Positions 16,577 through 26,676 of a stretch of DNA of 57,492 bases are shown here, one piece after another; positions within the stretch are counted from its first letter, which is position 1; every line of letters begins with the position of its first letter. A program made the translations under genes and the position numbers. Below the pieces are notes generated by a model, which was not told the origin of the DNA, made no database searches, and was given only the letters and a program-made list of their open reading frames with translations. The stretch comes from Rhizobium sp. ASV20 (GTDB taxonomy: Bacteria > Pseudomonadota > Alphaproteobacteria > Rhizobiales > Rhizobiaceae), in assembly GCF_016429015.1 (NCBI RefSeq), contig NZ_JAELTU010000028.1, forward strand, positions 1 to 57,492, given 5' to 3'.

Positions 16577-17381
16577 GGTATAGCGGGCGCAGCACCTCTC
16601 TGGAAAGCCTTTCCATCAGCGTCCTGCTGCTCTTGATCGTGCTTCCGCCGAGCCGAGAGGAGATTTCGTGCACGCCGCCGGGCAGGACGGCAAGCGGCGA
16701 GACATGGGTCAGCCAGCTCATCTGCGCCGTGGTATCGACCGGACGATCGAATGTCTCGGTCGCTTCCAACAGGCGAACGGCTGCCTCGCGGGTAACCAAC
16801 TGCGCCACCATGCCAAGGCCGACACGGACTGGACGAATGACATTGGTTTGCCCCTGCGTCAGCACGCATTTGCCATGCTCCTTACCCATGCGGAAAGGGA
16901 AGCGGATGAACGCGCCGGGTTCGAGGCAAGCCTTGGCAGCCGCGAAGGCCGCGGGGAAAAGATCGTCGACCTCGACATCGTCTTCGAAGATGAGCCCCGC
17001 ATCGATGTCCTGTTCGACGATGGTCGCCCATGCTTTCCGATGAGACAAGAAGCAGGCGATCTCGCCAGTGCTCATCTCGAAAGGATAGGCCGGCTTGTGA
17101 AGCCGGCGGCGATACACCCGGTCGATCTCCGCCTTGGTCAGCTGCTTTCCGTCGACGGCCTCGACGATTTCGCAGGGGACCGGAAGCTTCGCCATCAGCC
17201 TTTCGACCTGCGGCATGCGATCGCGCGCACGATCCAGATGGACGACGAAGGCACGAATAACAGGCTGGCCGGGCTCAACTGCGCCAGCCCCGTTCGCATT
17301 GGAAGCCTTATCGAATCCGAATCCCATATGCGATCTTTCAAGCGGGATCGCTGAAGACGGATTGAATTCGCGATTCTGCAT
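16539..17381 (-). CDS. Glycosyltransferase family 25 (LPS-type)
   Basis: A 280-residue cytoplasmic transferase. The GT25 hallmarks are VVHLDRARDRM at the start of the domain, GEIACFLSHRKAW, and the acidic FEDDVEVDD motif (Glu133, Asp134, Asp135). GT25 enzymes, often galactosyltransferases, extend lipooligosaccharide cores. The annotated ATG is at 17381; Met19 at 17327 is an alternative start because the first 40 residues are poorly conserved-looking. It overlaps the deacetylase gene by 38 bp, forming a two-gene unit. The upstream region (17382-17543) is AT-rich. Confidence 0.87.
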   Translation of the reverse strand: MQNREFNPSSAIPLERSHMGFGFDKASNANGAGAVEPGQPVIRAFVVHLDRARDRMPQVERLMAKLPVPCEIVEAVDGKQLTKAEIDRVYRRRLHKPAYPFEMSTGEIACFLSHRKAWATIVEQDIDAGLIFEDDVEVDDLFPAAFAAAKACLEPGAFIRFPFRMGKEHGKCVLTQGQTNVIRPVRVGLGMVAQLVTREAAVRLLEATETFDRPVDTTAQMSWLTHVSPLAVLPGGVHEISSRLGGSTIKSSRTLMERLSREVLRPLYRARIALRSRRSI

Positions 17382-17512
17382 TAATTATAACCCCGATACT
17401 GTAAGAGCAGGCTCTAGCAACCAGGAATGAAAGCGAGCTTAGGCAAAACTGAGCCAAAACTGAAATTCGCCTTATTCAACCCTGATATATACGCTGATAT
17501 GCCAATTCATCG

Positions 17513-17528
17513 CGAGAGCGGTCTCTCG
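17513..17528. other. Short perfect hairpin downstream of the GT29-like gene
   Basis: CGAGAG/CTCTCG with a four-base loop, 16 bp beyond the stop at 17544 on the minus strand. No T tract follows; it could be a weak terminator separating the GT29-like gene from the GT25 unit. Confidence 0.4.
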
Positions 17529-17543
17529 ATCAATCAGTGATAA

Positions 17544-18158
17544 TCATACAAGCATACTGATTCGACCACTCGCAATCTTGTCTTTGACCCAGCGACGCTC
17601 ATCCACACAGGAATGGCGCTCCGCTCCCTCCCAGCTGAAGCCGCACAATTTTACCTCCCAATCGCAGGCAGGCAATGTTGACAGCGCGTAGCGGATTCCA
17701 AAGAAGCCGGCGCTTGTGGAAGCTTGATACATCCGGCATTCGGTCACCCCGAGTTCGGAATAGCCATCAACATAGAACTGCGGTGGCATGATGCGGACCT
17801 CCTTGCCGGCAGCCCCGACAAGCTCGATCGTCCGCTTGACCCAGTCGCCCGCGCGCCCCTTCCTGGGCGACAAGGAGCGAAACCTGTCGCCAGGTTTGCG
17901 GACACTATCTGGATGATAGGCAATCACGACTTTCTCTGCAGCTTTGAAAGCCGTGCTGCTCAGAAATGAGGGGACAGAAAGCCGGCGCTGCGTTGTCCCG
18001 CCGGATGCTCCGAGCACAAGAATATCCGTGCGCGATCCACTCATGCCGGCCGAGGCCGTTGGCTCGCTGAAGCGCATTGTGAAGTCTGCATTATCCACGA
18101 TCTCGGATAGATCACGATGCAGTCTTCCATTGCCGATAATAACAGCTGTCTTGCGCAT
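17544..18158 (-). CDS. GT29 (sialyltransferase)-like protein, unknown function
   Basis: A 204-residue soluble protein. The N-terminus AVIIGNGRLHRDL followed by an ADFTMRF segment resembles the nucleotide-sugar-binding start of GT29 sialyltransferase-like proteins; similar rhizobial proteins are sometimes labelled 'urease operon accessory protein', although no urease genes are near. A second block (MYQASTSAGFFGIRYA) fits the second sialyl motif region, and a cysteine/histidine-bearing end (ERHSCVDE) follows. Both flanks are AT-rich and lack repeats shared with the neighbours, which suggests acquisition. Together with GT25 and the deacetylase, a surface-glycan role is likely. The exact donor and acceptor are unknown. 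Confidence 0.55.
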   Translation of the reverse strand: MRKTAVIIGNGRLHRDLSEIVDNADFTMRFSEPTASAGMSGSRTDILVLGASGGTTQRRLSVPSFLSSTAFKAAEKVVIAYHPDSVRKPGDRFRSLSPRKGRAGDWVKRTIELVGAAGKEVRIMPPQFYVDGYSELGVTECRMYQASTSAGFFGIRYALSTLPACDWEVKLCGFSWEGAERHSCVDERRWVKDKIASGRISMLV

Positions 18159-18479
18159 AAGCTGAGAATGCCTATCCCCGATATTTCCCCGCAGCAGCTA
18201 TGCAATATTAAATAAAATTAAGTCAACATTACTACCAAACAAAAGAATCAGCGCCATAATCCAAATTGGTTGGAGCTATTATTTGCGTCCCACACCTGGC
18301 GTTGATCCAGGAGGATTGCATCTAGAGCATGCCTGTCCTCGACGAAGTCCCGGAAATGCTCTGTCTCTTTGTTTCGCTGCAAATTCACTGAAATTTTTGC
18401 TGCAATCGCTCTGGCAGAGTCCGATCGCGATACTTCTGCGCGACGTAACTCCACGCAACACTACATAGTGTATCGACGT
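18159..18479. other. AT-rich intergenic stretch with repeat copy C; no gene
   Basis: The left part (about 18180-18270) is unusually AT-rich (for example AATATTAAATAAAATTAAG) and presumably holds the promoter of the minus-strand GT29-like gene. The right part contains a diverged copy of the hairpin repeat (18324-18404). Short open frames here translate the repeat and have no ribosome site. Confidence 0.6.
18324..18404. repeat. Interspersed rhizobial repeat, copy C (diverged)
   Basis: Stem AGAGCAT/ATGCTCT (18324-18330 with 18356-18362), followed by GTCTCTTTGTTT and ending GCAATCGCTCT. The order of stem, CTCTTTG block and terminal GCTCT matches copies A and B, though the middle part is shorter. 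Confidence 0.5.
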
Positions 18480-18504
18480 AAAAAAGGAGCCCAAGCGGGC
18501 TCCT
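18480..18504 (-). terminator. Intrinsic terminator of the DUF882 gene
   Basis: Stem AGGAGCCC/GGGCTCCT (18485-18492 with 18497-18504) and a four-base loop. On the minus strand it is followed by TTTTT. It lies 23 bp beyond the stop codon at 18528. Confidence 0.85.
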
Positions 18505-18527
18505 CGAATGCCATAATGCAGTCTCTA

Positions 18528-20486
18528 CTATTCGACCGAGTTGAATTTCTTCACTTGCAGGAAGTTCACTGCCGAACCGCTGAAACGCTCCGGATCGATC
18601 GAGGCAGTCTGCACCTTGAAGCCATCGGTATAGACGGCCGTCGGTTGCGCACGGAGCGCAGGGCTCACGAAGCGCGGCGCTTTAACCGGACGATTGACGA
18701 TCTCAACGCGGGCTTTCGCGATCGCCCACTGGGAAATCATCTTTTCCGTCAGCTTTGGCGCAGTCGTTATCGTCGCATGGCTAGCATCCGCATCGACTGC
18801 GTCCTGCTTGTTCGGGCGCCCGCCCTTGGCGGGAATGCCAGCAGCGATCGGACGCTCCTGCGATCTTGCCGCATCAAAATTATCGTTGAAGCGACGACCG
18901 GTGGCTTTAACCTCATTACGGATCGGCGCCAGTGCAGCCACCTGCATAGGCATTTGCTGCGCCGGCCGCTGCTGCGGCAGAACGGACGCGATTGCCTGTG
19001 CGGCGCCGTTGTCAATCGCACCATTGCTCGGCGGCGCAATCTGATCCTTCGACGCAACATTGTTGAGCGGCGGGGTTACTGCCGCTGCAACATTGGCGTC
19101 CGACCGGTCAGGCCGGCTCTGCTCCAGAGCAGCAATAATCGAAGGCGACAGCGTGTTCGCATCTGCCTGGTCGTCCATCGCTTCCTGATCGACATTGGCG
19201 GAAGCCAGTAGGCTCTCGGCAACTTCGGGGCGCTGTGCCGGCAGCGGCACTGCCGCGATCTGGCCCTTCATGTCAGCTTCGGCGGAATCGACTTCGGCAT
19301 CGCCGGGCGCCCGACGCTCAAGCAGCGAAGGCACCGGCACCCGATAGGAGCGTAGATCGGCAAATTGAGGCTGGTCACTGGCATCAGGCATAGCCGCAGC
19401 GAGCGCGGCCTGAGCATCACTGCTCGGCTGCGATACGAGAGCCGACGCAACCTCACTACCCGCAGGCTGATTGCTGAACGCCGGACGAACCTGCGGAACG
19501 GGCGCGTTTATGCTGGCAACCTGAACCTGGGGCTTGGCTTGCGCCACAACGGGAGCGCTGTCGTCGCCGTCGTCGCTTGCGGCCGGAGTCGGCTGAGCCT
19601 TGCGGGTCGCCGAAGCAACCGCCACCGGTGCGGCAGCTACGCCGCTTTCGGCATTATCCTCTTCCTCGTCAGCACCGCCGCCGATACCGAACAAGCGCGC
19701 GAAGAAGCCACGACGAGGTGACGAAGAGCTGGCCATCTGGATATCGGACGACATGCGGCGCTTATAGTCGGCAACCGCCTCCTGATAGCCTGGCAGAGGC
19801 CGGCCATCGGCAGGAATATGCATCGTCTTGCCATCCGGAAACAGGCGGACGAGATCCTGACGATCCATGCGCGGCCAGGCGCGCACGCCGCCAACGTCCA
19901 TGTGCACGAAGGGCGAGCCCGAGGTCGGGTAATAGCCCACGCCGCCCTCTTGGAGCTTCATGCCGAGTTCGCGCAGCTTGGTGAGCTTCACGTCCGGAAT
20001 ATAGAAATCCATCGCATTGCCGAGCATGTGCTGGCTCTTCTTCGCAACGCCTGTATGGGCGTTGCGCGTGCGCAGCATCTCGTTGGTGCCCGGCGAGCGG
20101 AACCCGCAGATGACATAGATGAATTCGTGCGAGCCGCTTTCGCGGTAGACTTCCCAGATCAGGTCGAACAGGCGCGGGTTCATCTTCGTCGGCTGGTTCT
20201 TGCGCCAGTCGCGCAGAATGCGATTGAGCTTTTCCAGGCCGTCCGGATCGAACTTGCCATTGCGCTTGTAGGTGATGACGGCCTTTTCGCCGGTGTGAAC
20301 GTAATAGATCTTCAGGCTACGGGTCTCACCACCCGCCTGAGAGGGCGTGCCAACGAAAACAGGAGTAGAAACGGCCAAAGCAAGGAGGCCAACGGCTGCA
20401 ACCTTGGCCACCTTGCTAAATAAGTTCGAGCACGCAGAAAACCTGCTCAAGCTATTAGGCTTGGTATCTCTACTCAAGTTCGGCAA
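18528..20486 (-). CDS. DUF882 / YcbK-type murein peptidase (M15 fold) with long disordered tail
   Basis: A 652-residue exported protein. A signal or anchor helix at about residues 27-48 precedes a zinc peptidase domain with SQHMLGNAMD (His153, Asp160) and the FVHMDVG histidine (His195). This is the motif set of YcbK/MepK-like endopeptidases that cut peptidoglycan crosslinks. After about residue 255 the sequence becomes a 400-residue Ala/Pro/Gln/Ser-rich, low-complexity tail, far longer than the domain needs. The start is TTG at 20486 with GGGG upstream; no internal Met lies before the domain, so a non-ATG start is likely. It is monocistronic, with a terminator at 18480-18504. Confidence 0.85.
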   Translation of the reverse strand: MPNLSRDTKPNSLSRFSACSNLFSKVAKVAAVGLLALAVSTPVFVGTPSQAGGETRSLKIYYVHTGEKAVITYKRNGKFDPDGLEKLNRILRDWRKNQPTKMNPRLFDLIWEVYRESGSHEFIYVICGFRSPGTNEMLRTRNAHTGVAKKSQHMLGNAMDFYIPDVKLTKLRELGMKLQEGGVGYYPTSGSPFVHMDVGGVRAWPRMDRQDLVRLFPDGKTMHIPADGRPLPGYQEAVADYKRRMSSDIQMASSSSPRRGFFARLFGIGGGADEEEDNAESGVAAAPVAVASATRKAQPTPAASDDGDDSAPVVAQAKPQVQVASINAPVPQVRPAFSNQPAGSEVASALVSQPSSDAQAALAAAMPDASDQPQFADLRSYRVPVPSLLERRAPGDAEVDSAEADMKGQIAAVPLPAQRPEVAESLLASANVDQEAMDDQADANTLSPSIIAALEQSRPDRSDANVAAAVTPPLNNVASKDQIAPPSNGAIDNGAAQAIASVLPQQRPAQQMPMQVAALAPIRNEVKATGRRFNDNFDAARSQERPIAAGIPAKGGRPNKQDAVDADASHATITTAPKLTEKMISQWAIAKARVEIVNRPVKAPRFVSPALRAQPTAVYTDGFKVQTASIDPERFSGSAVNFLQVKKFNSVE

Positions 20487-20661
20487 TTCGATCCCCGTCC
20501 GACAGACAATGTCGCATCGTGTTCCAAATGGCTGTCAATTGCGGTGACACGATGGCAAAAATGCCACACATGATCGCCCTCTTCATACATGGTGAACGAT
20601 GCACTAACAAGTGCTTTACGACGGGTAACAAAATATGCTTGCCTAAACGTTAAGCATCCCT

Positions 20662-22242
<1,581 letters not shown>

Positions 22243-22463
22243 TGGTGCCTCACTTCATGCGAAACCTGACGCAGACACTCGCAGAAAGGCTTGAACATGA
22301 AGTTTTGCCAAATCATTGCATTTTAATCATTGTGACGAATGTATCCTGGCCTATGATTCAACCCGCCGGTGCAGGAAAATCAGGCCTTGCGACAGGCTTT
22401 CCAGCCGAATAGACACGAACGAACCGGACGTTCCGAAATAATAAAGCAGAGGAAATATCGCCC

Positions 22464-24314
22464 ATGAGCCCGACCTCGCTCCGTCAATCCCTTAACTTCG
22501 CAGCAAACCAGGCCGCCGCCGACAACGCGCTCGGAGAGCTGCCCGCCTGGAAGCTCGGCGACCTCTATCCGTCTGCGACTTCGCCGGAATTCCTGGGCGA
22601 CATGGAAAAGGCCGGCAAGCTGTCCGTTGCCTTCGGGGAAAAATGGAAGGGCAAGCTTGCTGATGCCGCCGGCAAGACCGGTGAAGCGGGGATCGGCGCA
22701 GCCATTAGGGAATATGAGGCACTAGACGACATCATGGGCCGTCTCGGCTCTTTCGCGGGCCTCACCTATTTCTCCAACACCAGCGATCCCGCCAACGGCA
22801 AGCTCTACGGCGATGTGCAGACGCGACTGACTGATTACGCCGCCCATCTGCTGTTCTTTTCGCTGGAATTGAACCGGATCGATGACGCCGTTATGGACGC
22901 CTGCATGGCGAACGACGCGACCGCCGGGCACTACCGCCCCTGGATCGTCGACCTGCGTAAGGACAAGCCGCATCAGCTCGACGACAAGCTGGAGCAGCTG
23001 TTCCTCGAGAAGTCCATGACCAGTGCAGCAGCCTTCAACCGGCTGTTCGACGAAACCATGGCCGAACTGCGCTTCGAGATCGACGGCGAAAAACATCCGC
23101 TGGAAGTCGCCTTGAATTTGCTGCAGGAGAAGGATCCGGAAGCGCGCCGCAAGGCCGCCATGGCGCTGGCCGAAACCTTCAAGGCCAATCTGCGCACCTT
23201 CGCGCTGATCACAAACACGCTCGCCAAGGACAAGGAAATTTCCGACCGCTGGCGCGGCTTCGAAGACATTGCCGACAGCAGGCACCTGGCCAACCGCGTC
23301 GAGCGCGAGGTGGTGGATGCACTGGCAGCCGCAGTACGCGACGCCTATCCCCGCCTTTCGCACCGCTATTACAAGATGAAGGCCAAGTGGCTCGGCATGG
23401 ACCAGATGAACTTCTGGGACCGCAACGCACCACTACCGGAAACGCCCAATGCGCTGATCCCCTGGGTTGACGCCAAGGAAACGGTTCTGTCAGCCTATGG
23501 CAAATTCGCTCCGGAAATGGCCGATATCGCCAAGCGCTTCTTCGATGAGGAATGGATCGATGCGCCGGTTCGCCCCGGCAAGGCGCCGGGCGCTTTCGCG
23601 CATCCGACCGTGCCTTCCGCGCATCCCTACGTGCTCGTCAACTACATGGGCAAGCCGCGCGATGTGATGACGCTTGCGCATGAGCTCGGCCATGGCGTGC
23701 ATCAGGTTCTGGCCGGCGGCCAGGGCGCGCTGATGTGCCAGACGCCACTGACGCTCGCGGAAACGGCATCCGTCTTCGGCGAGATGCTGACCTTCCGCGC
23801 CCTCCTCGACAAGACCACCGACAAGCGCGAGCGCAAGGCGATGCTTGCCCAGAAGGTCGAGGACATGATCAATACGGTCGTGCGCCAGATCGCCTTCTAC
23901 GAGTTCGAGCGCAAGGTGCATACCGCCCGCAAGAACGGCGAGCTGACGGCGGACGACATCAACGCATTGTGGTTGTCCGTGCAGACTGACAGCCTTGGCC
24001 CGGCGATCAAGATCTCCGAGGGCTATGAGACCTATTGGGCCTACATCCCTCACTTCATCCACTCCCCCTTCTACGTCTATGCCTATGCCTTCGGCGATTG
24101 CTTGGTAAACTCGCTCTATGCGGTCTATCGCAATGCCGAGAAGGGCTTCCAGGAGAAGTATTTCGAGCTCCTGAAAGCCGGCGGCACCAAGCATCACTCC
24201 GAGCTCCTGAAGCCTTTCGGCCTCGACGCGACCGATCCGTCGTTCTGGAGCAAGGGATTGTCGATGATCGAAGGGCTGATCGACGAACTGGAAGCACTAG
24301 ATAAGGACCTGTAA
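22464..24314 (+). CDS. pepF: M3 family oligoendopeptidase (PepF type)
   Basis: A 616-residue cytoplasmic zinc metallopeptidase. The catalytic motif HELGH uses His406, Glu407 and His410, and the third ligand glutamate lies in the following LAETASVFGEM segment. The length and the sequence ending GLIDELEALDKDL fit the PepF/M3B group, which degrades oligopeptides of roughly 5-20 residues. The ATG at 22464 has GAGGAA upstream. The pabB gene starts 24 bp after the stop, so they may share a transcript. Confidence 0.94.
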   Translation: MSPTSLRQSLNFAANQAAADNALGELPAWKLGDLYPSATSPEFLGDMEKAGKLSVAFGEKWKGKLADAAGKTGEAGIGAAIREYEALDDIMGRLGSFAGLTYFSNTSDPANGKLYGDVQTRLTDYAAHLLFFSLELNRIDDAVMDACMANDATAGHYRPWIVDLRKDKPHQLDDKLEQLFLEKSMTSAAAFNRLFDETMAELRFEIDGEKHPLEVALNLLQEKDPEARRKAAMALAETFKANLRTFALITNTLAKDKEISDRWRGFEDIADSRHLANRVEREVVDALAAAVRDAYPRLSHRYYKMKAKWLGMDQMNFWDRNAPLPETPNALIPWVDAKETVLSAYGKFAPEMADIAKRFFDEEWIDAPVRPGKAPGAFAHPTVPSAHPYVLVNYMGKPRDVMTLAHELGHGVHQVLAGGQGALMCQTPLTLAETASVFGEMLTFRALLDKTTDKRERKAMLAQKVEDMINTVVRQIAFYEFERKVHTARKNGELTADDINALWLSVQTDSLGPAIKISEGYETYWAYIPHFIHSPFYVYAYAFGDCLVNSLYAVYRNAEKGFQEKYFELLKAGGTKHHSELLKPFGLDATDPSFWSKGLSMIEGLIDELEALDKDL

Positions 24315-24338
24315 CCCAGATCGGCAAAGAACCGCGCG

Positions 24339-25499
24339 ATGGCCGATGCCCGACCCTACGTCCTTTTCAGGGATGACAGCACAGGACAGATGATGATCTT
24401 CGCCGAACCGGCGGAAATCATCACGGCACGGACATGCGCGGAATTCTTCGATGCCCTGGATCGGATGGAGAAAGCCCGGCAGGCGGGAAAATGGCTGGCG
24501 GGCTATATGGCTTACGAGGCGGGCTACCTCTTTGAGGAAAAGCTTGCGGGTTTTGTCGAAGAGAACCGCGAGACGCCGCTGCTATGCTTCGGCGTCTTCG
24601 ACGCCCCGGCTGCAGACGATCATCCGCTGGGCCAGCGGATGCAACGCCCGGAAAATCAGGAGCTCCTGACCGACCCGAAAGCCGCGTGGGATTTCCCGAC
24701 ATATAAAGAGAGATTCGACCGCCTGCACGAGCATCTTCGGCTCGGGGACTGCTATCAGGCAAACCTCACCATGCCGATCCACGCTCGCTGGAACGGCGAC
24801 GCGTGCGCCGCCTTCTGGTCGCTGATCGAACGACAGCCTGTGAAATACGGTGCGCTCGTCAATCTCGGCGGCCCGATCATCCTCTCGCGCTCACCGGAGC
24901 TTTTCTTCCGAACCGATGAAGAGGGCTGGATCGAAACGCATCCGATGAAGGGCACGGCCAAGCGCGGCGCGAATGCAGCCGAGGACGACGCGATCATCGC
25001 CGCGATGCTCTCCGACGAGAAGACTCAAGCCGAAAACCGCATGATCGTCGATCTCCTGCGCAACGACATCTCCCGCGTCACCGAGGTCGGCACGCTCGAT
25101 GTGCCCAAGCTGTTCGAGATCGAGACCTATCCCACCCTGCACCAGATGGTGAGCCATGTGCAGGCGAAGCTGTTGCCGGGCATGACCATTCGAGACCTCT
25201 TCGCAGCGCTCTTTCCTTGTGGCTCGATCACCGGCGCGCCGAAAATGTGGGCGATGGAAATCCTGCATAGGCTCGAGGACAGCCCCCGCGACGCCTATTG
25301 CGGCGCGATCGGCATGATCTCCCCAACCGGCGCAATGCGTTTTTCGGTGGCGATCCGCACGATCACGCTTTTCGAAGACGGCCGTGCGGTGTTCAATGTC
25401 GGCGGAGGCATAGTCTTCGATTCGACTGCGGAAGCGGAATACGAGGAATGCCTCCTGAAGGCGCGCTTCGCCGTGGGGGACAGATGGATCGACCGCTAG
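24339..25499 (+). CDS. pabB: Aminodeoxychorismate synthase component I
   Basis: A 386-residue chorismate-utilising enzyme. The C-terminal catalytic domain has GTAKRG, NRMIVDLLRNDISRV, CGSITGAPK and the final EYEECLLKA block, all typical of PabB and distinguishing it from TrpE only by context. It aminates chorismate to 4-amino-4-deoxychorismate for folate synthesis, using ammonia from a PabA-type glutaminase not encoded here. The next gene, a class IV aminotransferase-like lyase, overlaps it by 16 bp, giving a coupled pabB-pabC pair. Confidence 0.92.
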   Translation: MADARPYVLFRDDSTGQMMIFAEPAEIITARTCAEFFDALDRMEKARQAGKWLAGYMAYEAGYLFEEKLAGFVEENRETPLLCFGVFDAPAADDHPLGQRMQRPENQELLTDPKAAWDFPTYKERFDRLHEHLRLGDCYQANLTMPIHARWNGDACAAFWSLIERQPVKYGALVNLGGPIILSRSPELFFRTDEEGWIETHPMKGTAKRGANAAEDDAIIAAMLSDEKTQAENRMIVDLLRNDISRVTEVGTLDVPKLFEIETYPTLHQMVSHVQAKLLPGMTIRDLFAALFPCGSITGAPKMWAMEILHRLEDSPRDAYCGAIGMISPTGAMRFSVAIRTITLFEDGRAVFNVGGGIVFDSTAEAEYEECLLKARFAVGDRWIDR

Positions 25500-26125
25500 A
25501 GGATTTTTCCCTCATCGAGACGCTCCGTTACGAGCCTGAAACGGGCTTTGTGCGTCTGCGCCTGCATCTCGCCCGGCTGCAGCGCTCCGCCCGGCGCCTT
25601 GGCTTCTCAACCCCGAAGAATGTCCTCGGAAAGCTCGAGGACGCCGTCGCCGCTGCCGCCGCACCCTTGAGAGTTCGCCTTACGCTGGACCGCGAGGGCC
25701 AAACGCAGGTGACGACGGCGCCGTTCGTTCCGCTTTTGCCCGACACGGTCTGGCGTGTCCGCATCGCCGCGACAAGGCTCGATTCCTCCGACAAGCTGCT
25801 GCGCGTCAAGACCACCCGCCGTGGTGTCTATGAAACGGCGCGTGCGGAATACAAGCCGGATGAGGCGGAAGAAGTTCTGCTGCTCAATGAGAAGGACGAG
25901 GTTTGCGAGGGGACGATCACGTCCGTATTCATCGTGGATGACCCGGACACGCTGCGCACACCGCCGATTTCCTCAGGCCTGCTTGCCGGCGTGCTGCGCA
26001 CCGAACTCATTTGCCAGCGCAAGGCTCGCGTCGGGCGCATCAGGCTTGACGATCTAAGAGATCATACCCTTTACGTCGGGAACTCCCTGCGCGGCCTGAT
26101 CCGCGCGCAACTTATATGGAATTGA
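25484..26125 (+). CDS. pabC: Aminodeoxychorismate lyase-like class IV PLP enzyme
   Basis: A 213-residue fold-type IV PLP protein. It starts with ATG at 25484 inside the end of pabB. The PLP lysine is probably in LLRVKTTRRGVYE, and the later EGTITSVFIV segment holds the cofactor-contacting glutamate. It is shorter than E. coli PabC (about 270 residues) but of the size common in alphaproteobacterial pabBC pairs. The reaction would be 4-amino-4-deoxychorismate to 4-aminobenzoate plus pyruvate. The assignment rests on coupling to pabB; a class IV aminotransferase of other specificity is the alternative. Confidence 0.82.
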   Translation: MDRPLEDFSLIETLRYEPETGFVRLRLHLARLQRSARRLGFSTPKNVLGKLEDAVAAAAAPLRVRLTLDREGQTQVTTAPFVPLLPDTVWRVRIAATRLDSSDKLLRVKTTRRGVYETARAEYKPDEAEEVLLLNEKDEVCEGTITSVFIVDDPDTLRTPPISSGLLAGVLRTELICQRKARVGRIRLDDLRDHTLYVGNSLRGLIRAQLIWN

Positions 26126-26128
26126 TGC

Positions 26129-26413
26129 ATGTTCATCCTCTCGCTCACCTACCTCAAGAGCAATGACGAAGCCGACAAGCAGATGGAACCGCATATGGCC
26201 TGGGTGAAGGAGGGATATGCCAAGGGCTGGTTCCTCGCCTCCGGCCGCAAGGTGCCGCGCACCGGCGGTGTCATCCTGGCAACGGGCGATCGCGCTGAGC
26301 TGGAAGCCTATGTCGCTGCCGACCCTTTCACCATCCACGGCATTGCTTCCTACGACGTTCAGGAAATCGCCCTCACCACCGTCGTCGATGGATTGGAAGC
26401 CTTGAAAGCCTGA
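26129..26413 (+). CDS. YciI family protein
   Basis: A 94-residue protein with the YciI alpha/beta ferredoxin-like fold. It has the usual HMAWVKEGYAKGWFLASGRK segment and an ADPF loop carrying the conserved aspartate. Members are small proteins of largely unknown role, related to dehalogenase and muconolactone isomerase-like folds. It starts three bases after the pabC stop, so it is the third gene of that operon. A link to folate chemistry is not established. Confidence 0.88.
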   Translation: MFILSLTYLKSNDEADKQMEPHMAWVKEGYAKGWFLASGRKVPRTGGVILATGDRAELEAYVAADPFTIHGIASYDVQEIALTTVVDGLEALKA

Positions 26414-26584
26414 GCAACGAAGACGGCCTCATCGTCCGATTTCGGTTATGTCAGTGAAAACCAACCTTGAAGGCAACAAACTCGTCGCATATGGCGTGTA
26501 TGTTGGCCTCGACTTGACTTTGTCCGGCTAACCCTGAACAGCTCTTTATTGTGACATCAAATTATGATTAGAGCCGCTCAACCC

Positions 26585-26627
26585 GCGTTTTCGCGCAAAC
26601 TCTGCCAGCGCTTTCGCGCAAACTCTG
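26585..26627. repeat. Tandem 20-bp direct repeat with 23-bp period upstream of hss
   Basis: Two copies of GCG(T/C)TTTCGCGCAAACTCTG at 26585-26604 and 26608-26627 with one mismatch, separated by three bases. They lie 50-92 bp before the homospermidine synthase start in a 263-bp intergenic region. Confidence 0.85.
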
Positions 26628-26676
26628 ATTGAATTTCGTGAACCGAACGGCGTCCCGCCTTTCGAAGGAGAAAAGA

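Noticed and set aside
17544..18158. Urease accessory function for the GT29-like gene
   Set aside because: The label is used for similar rhizobial proteins, but no urease genes are present and the sequence motifs favour a glycosyltransferase.
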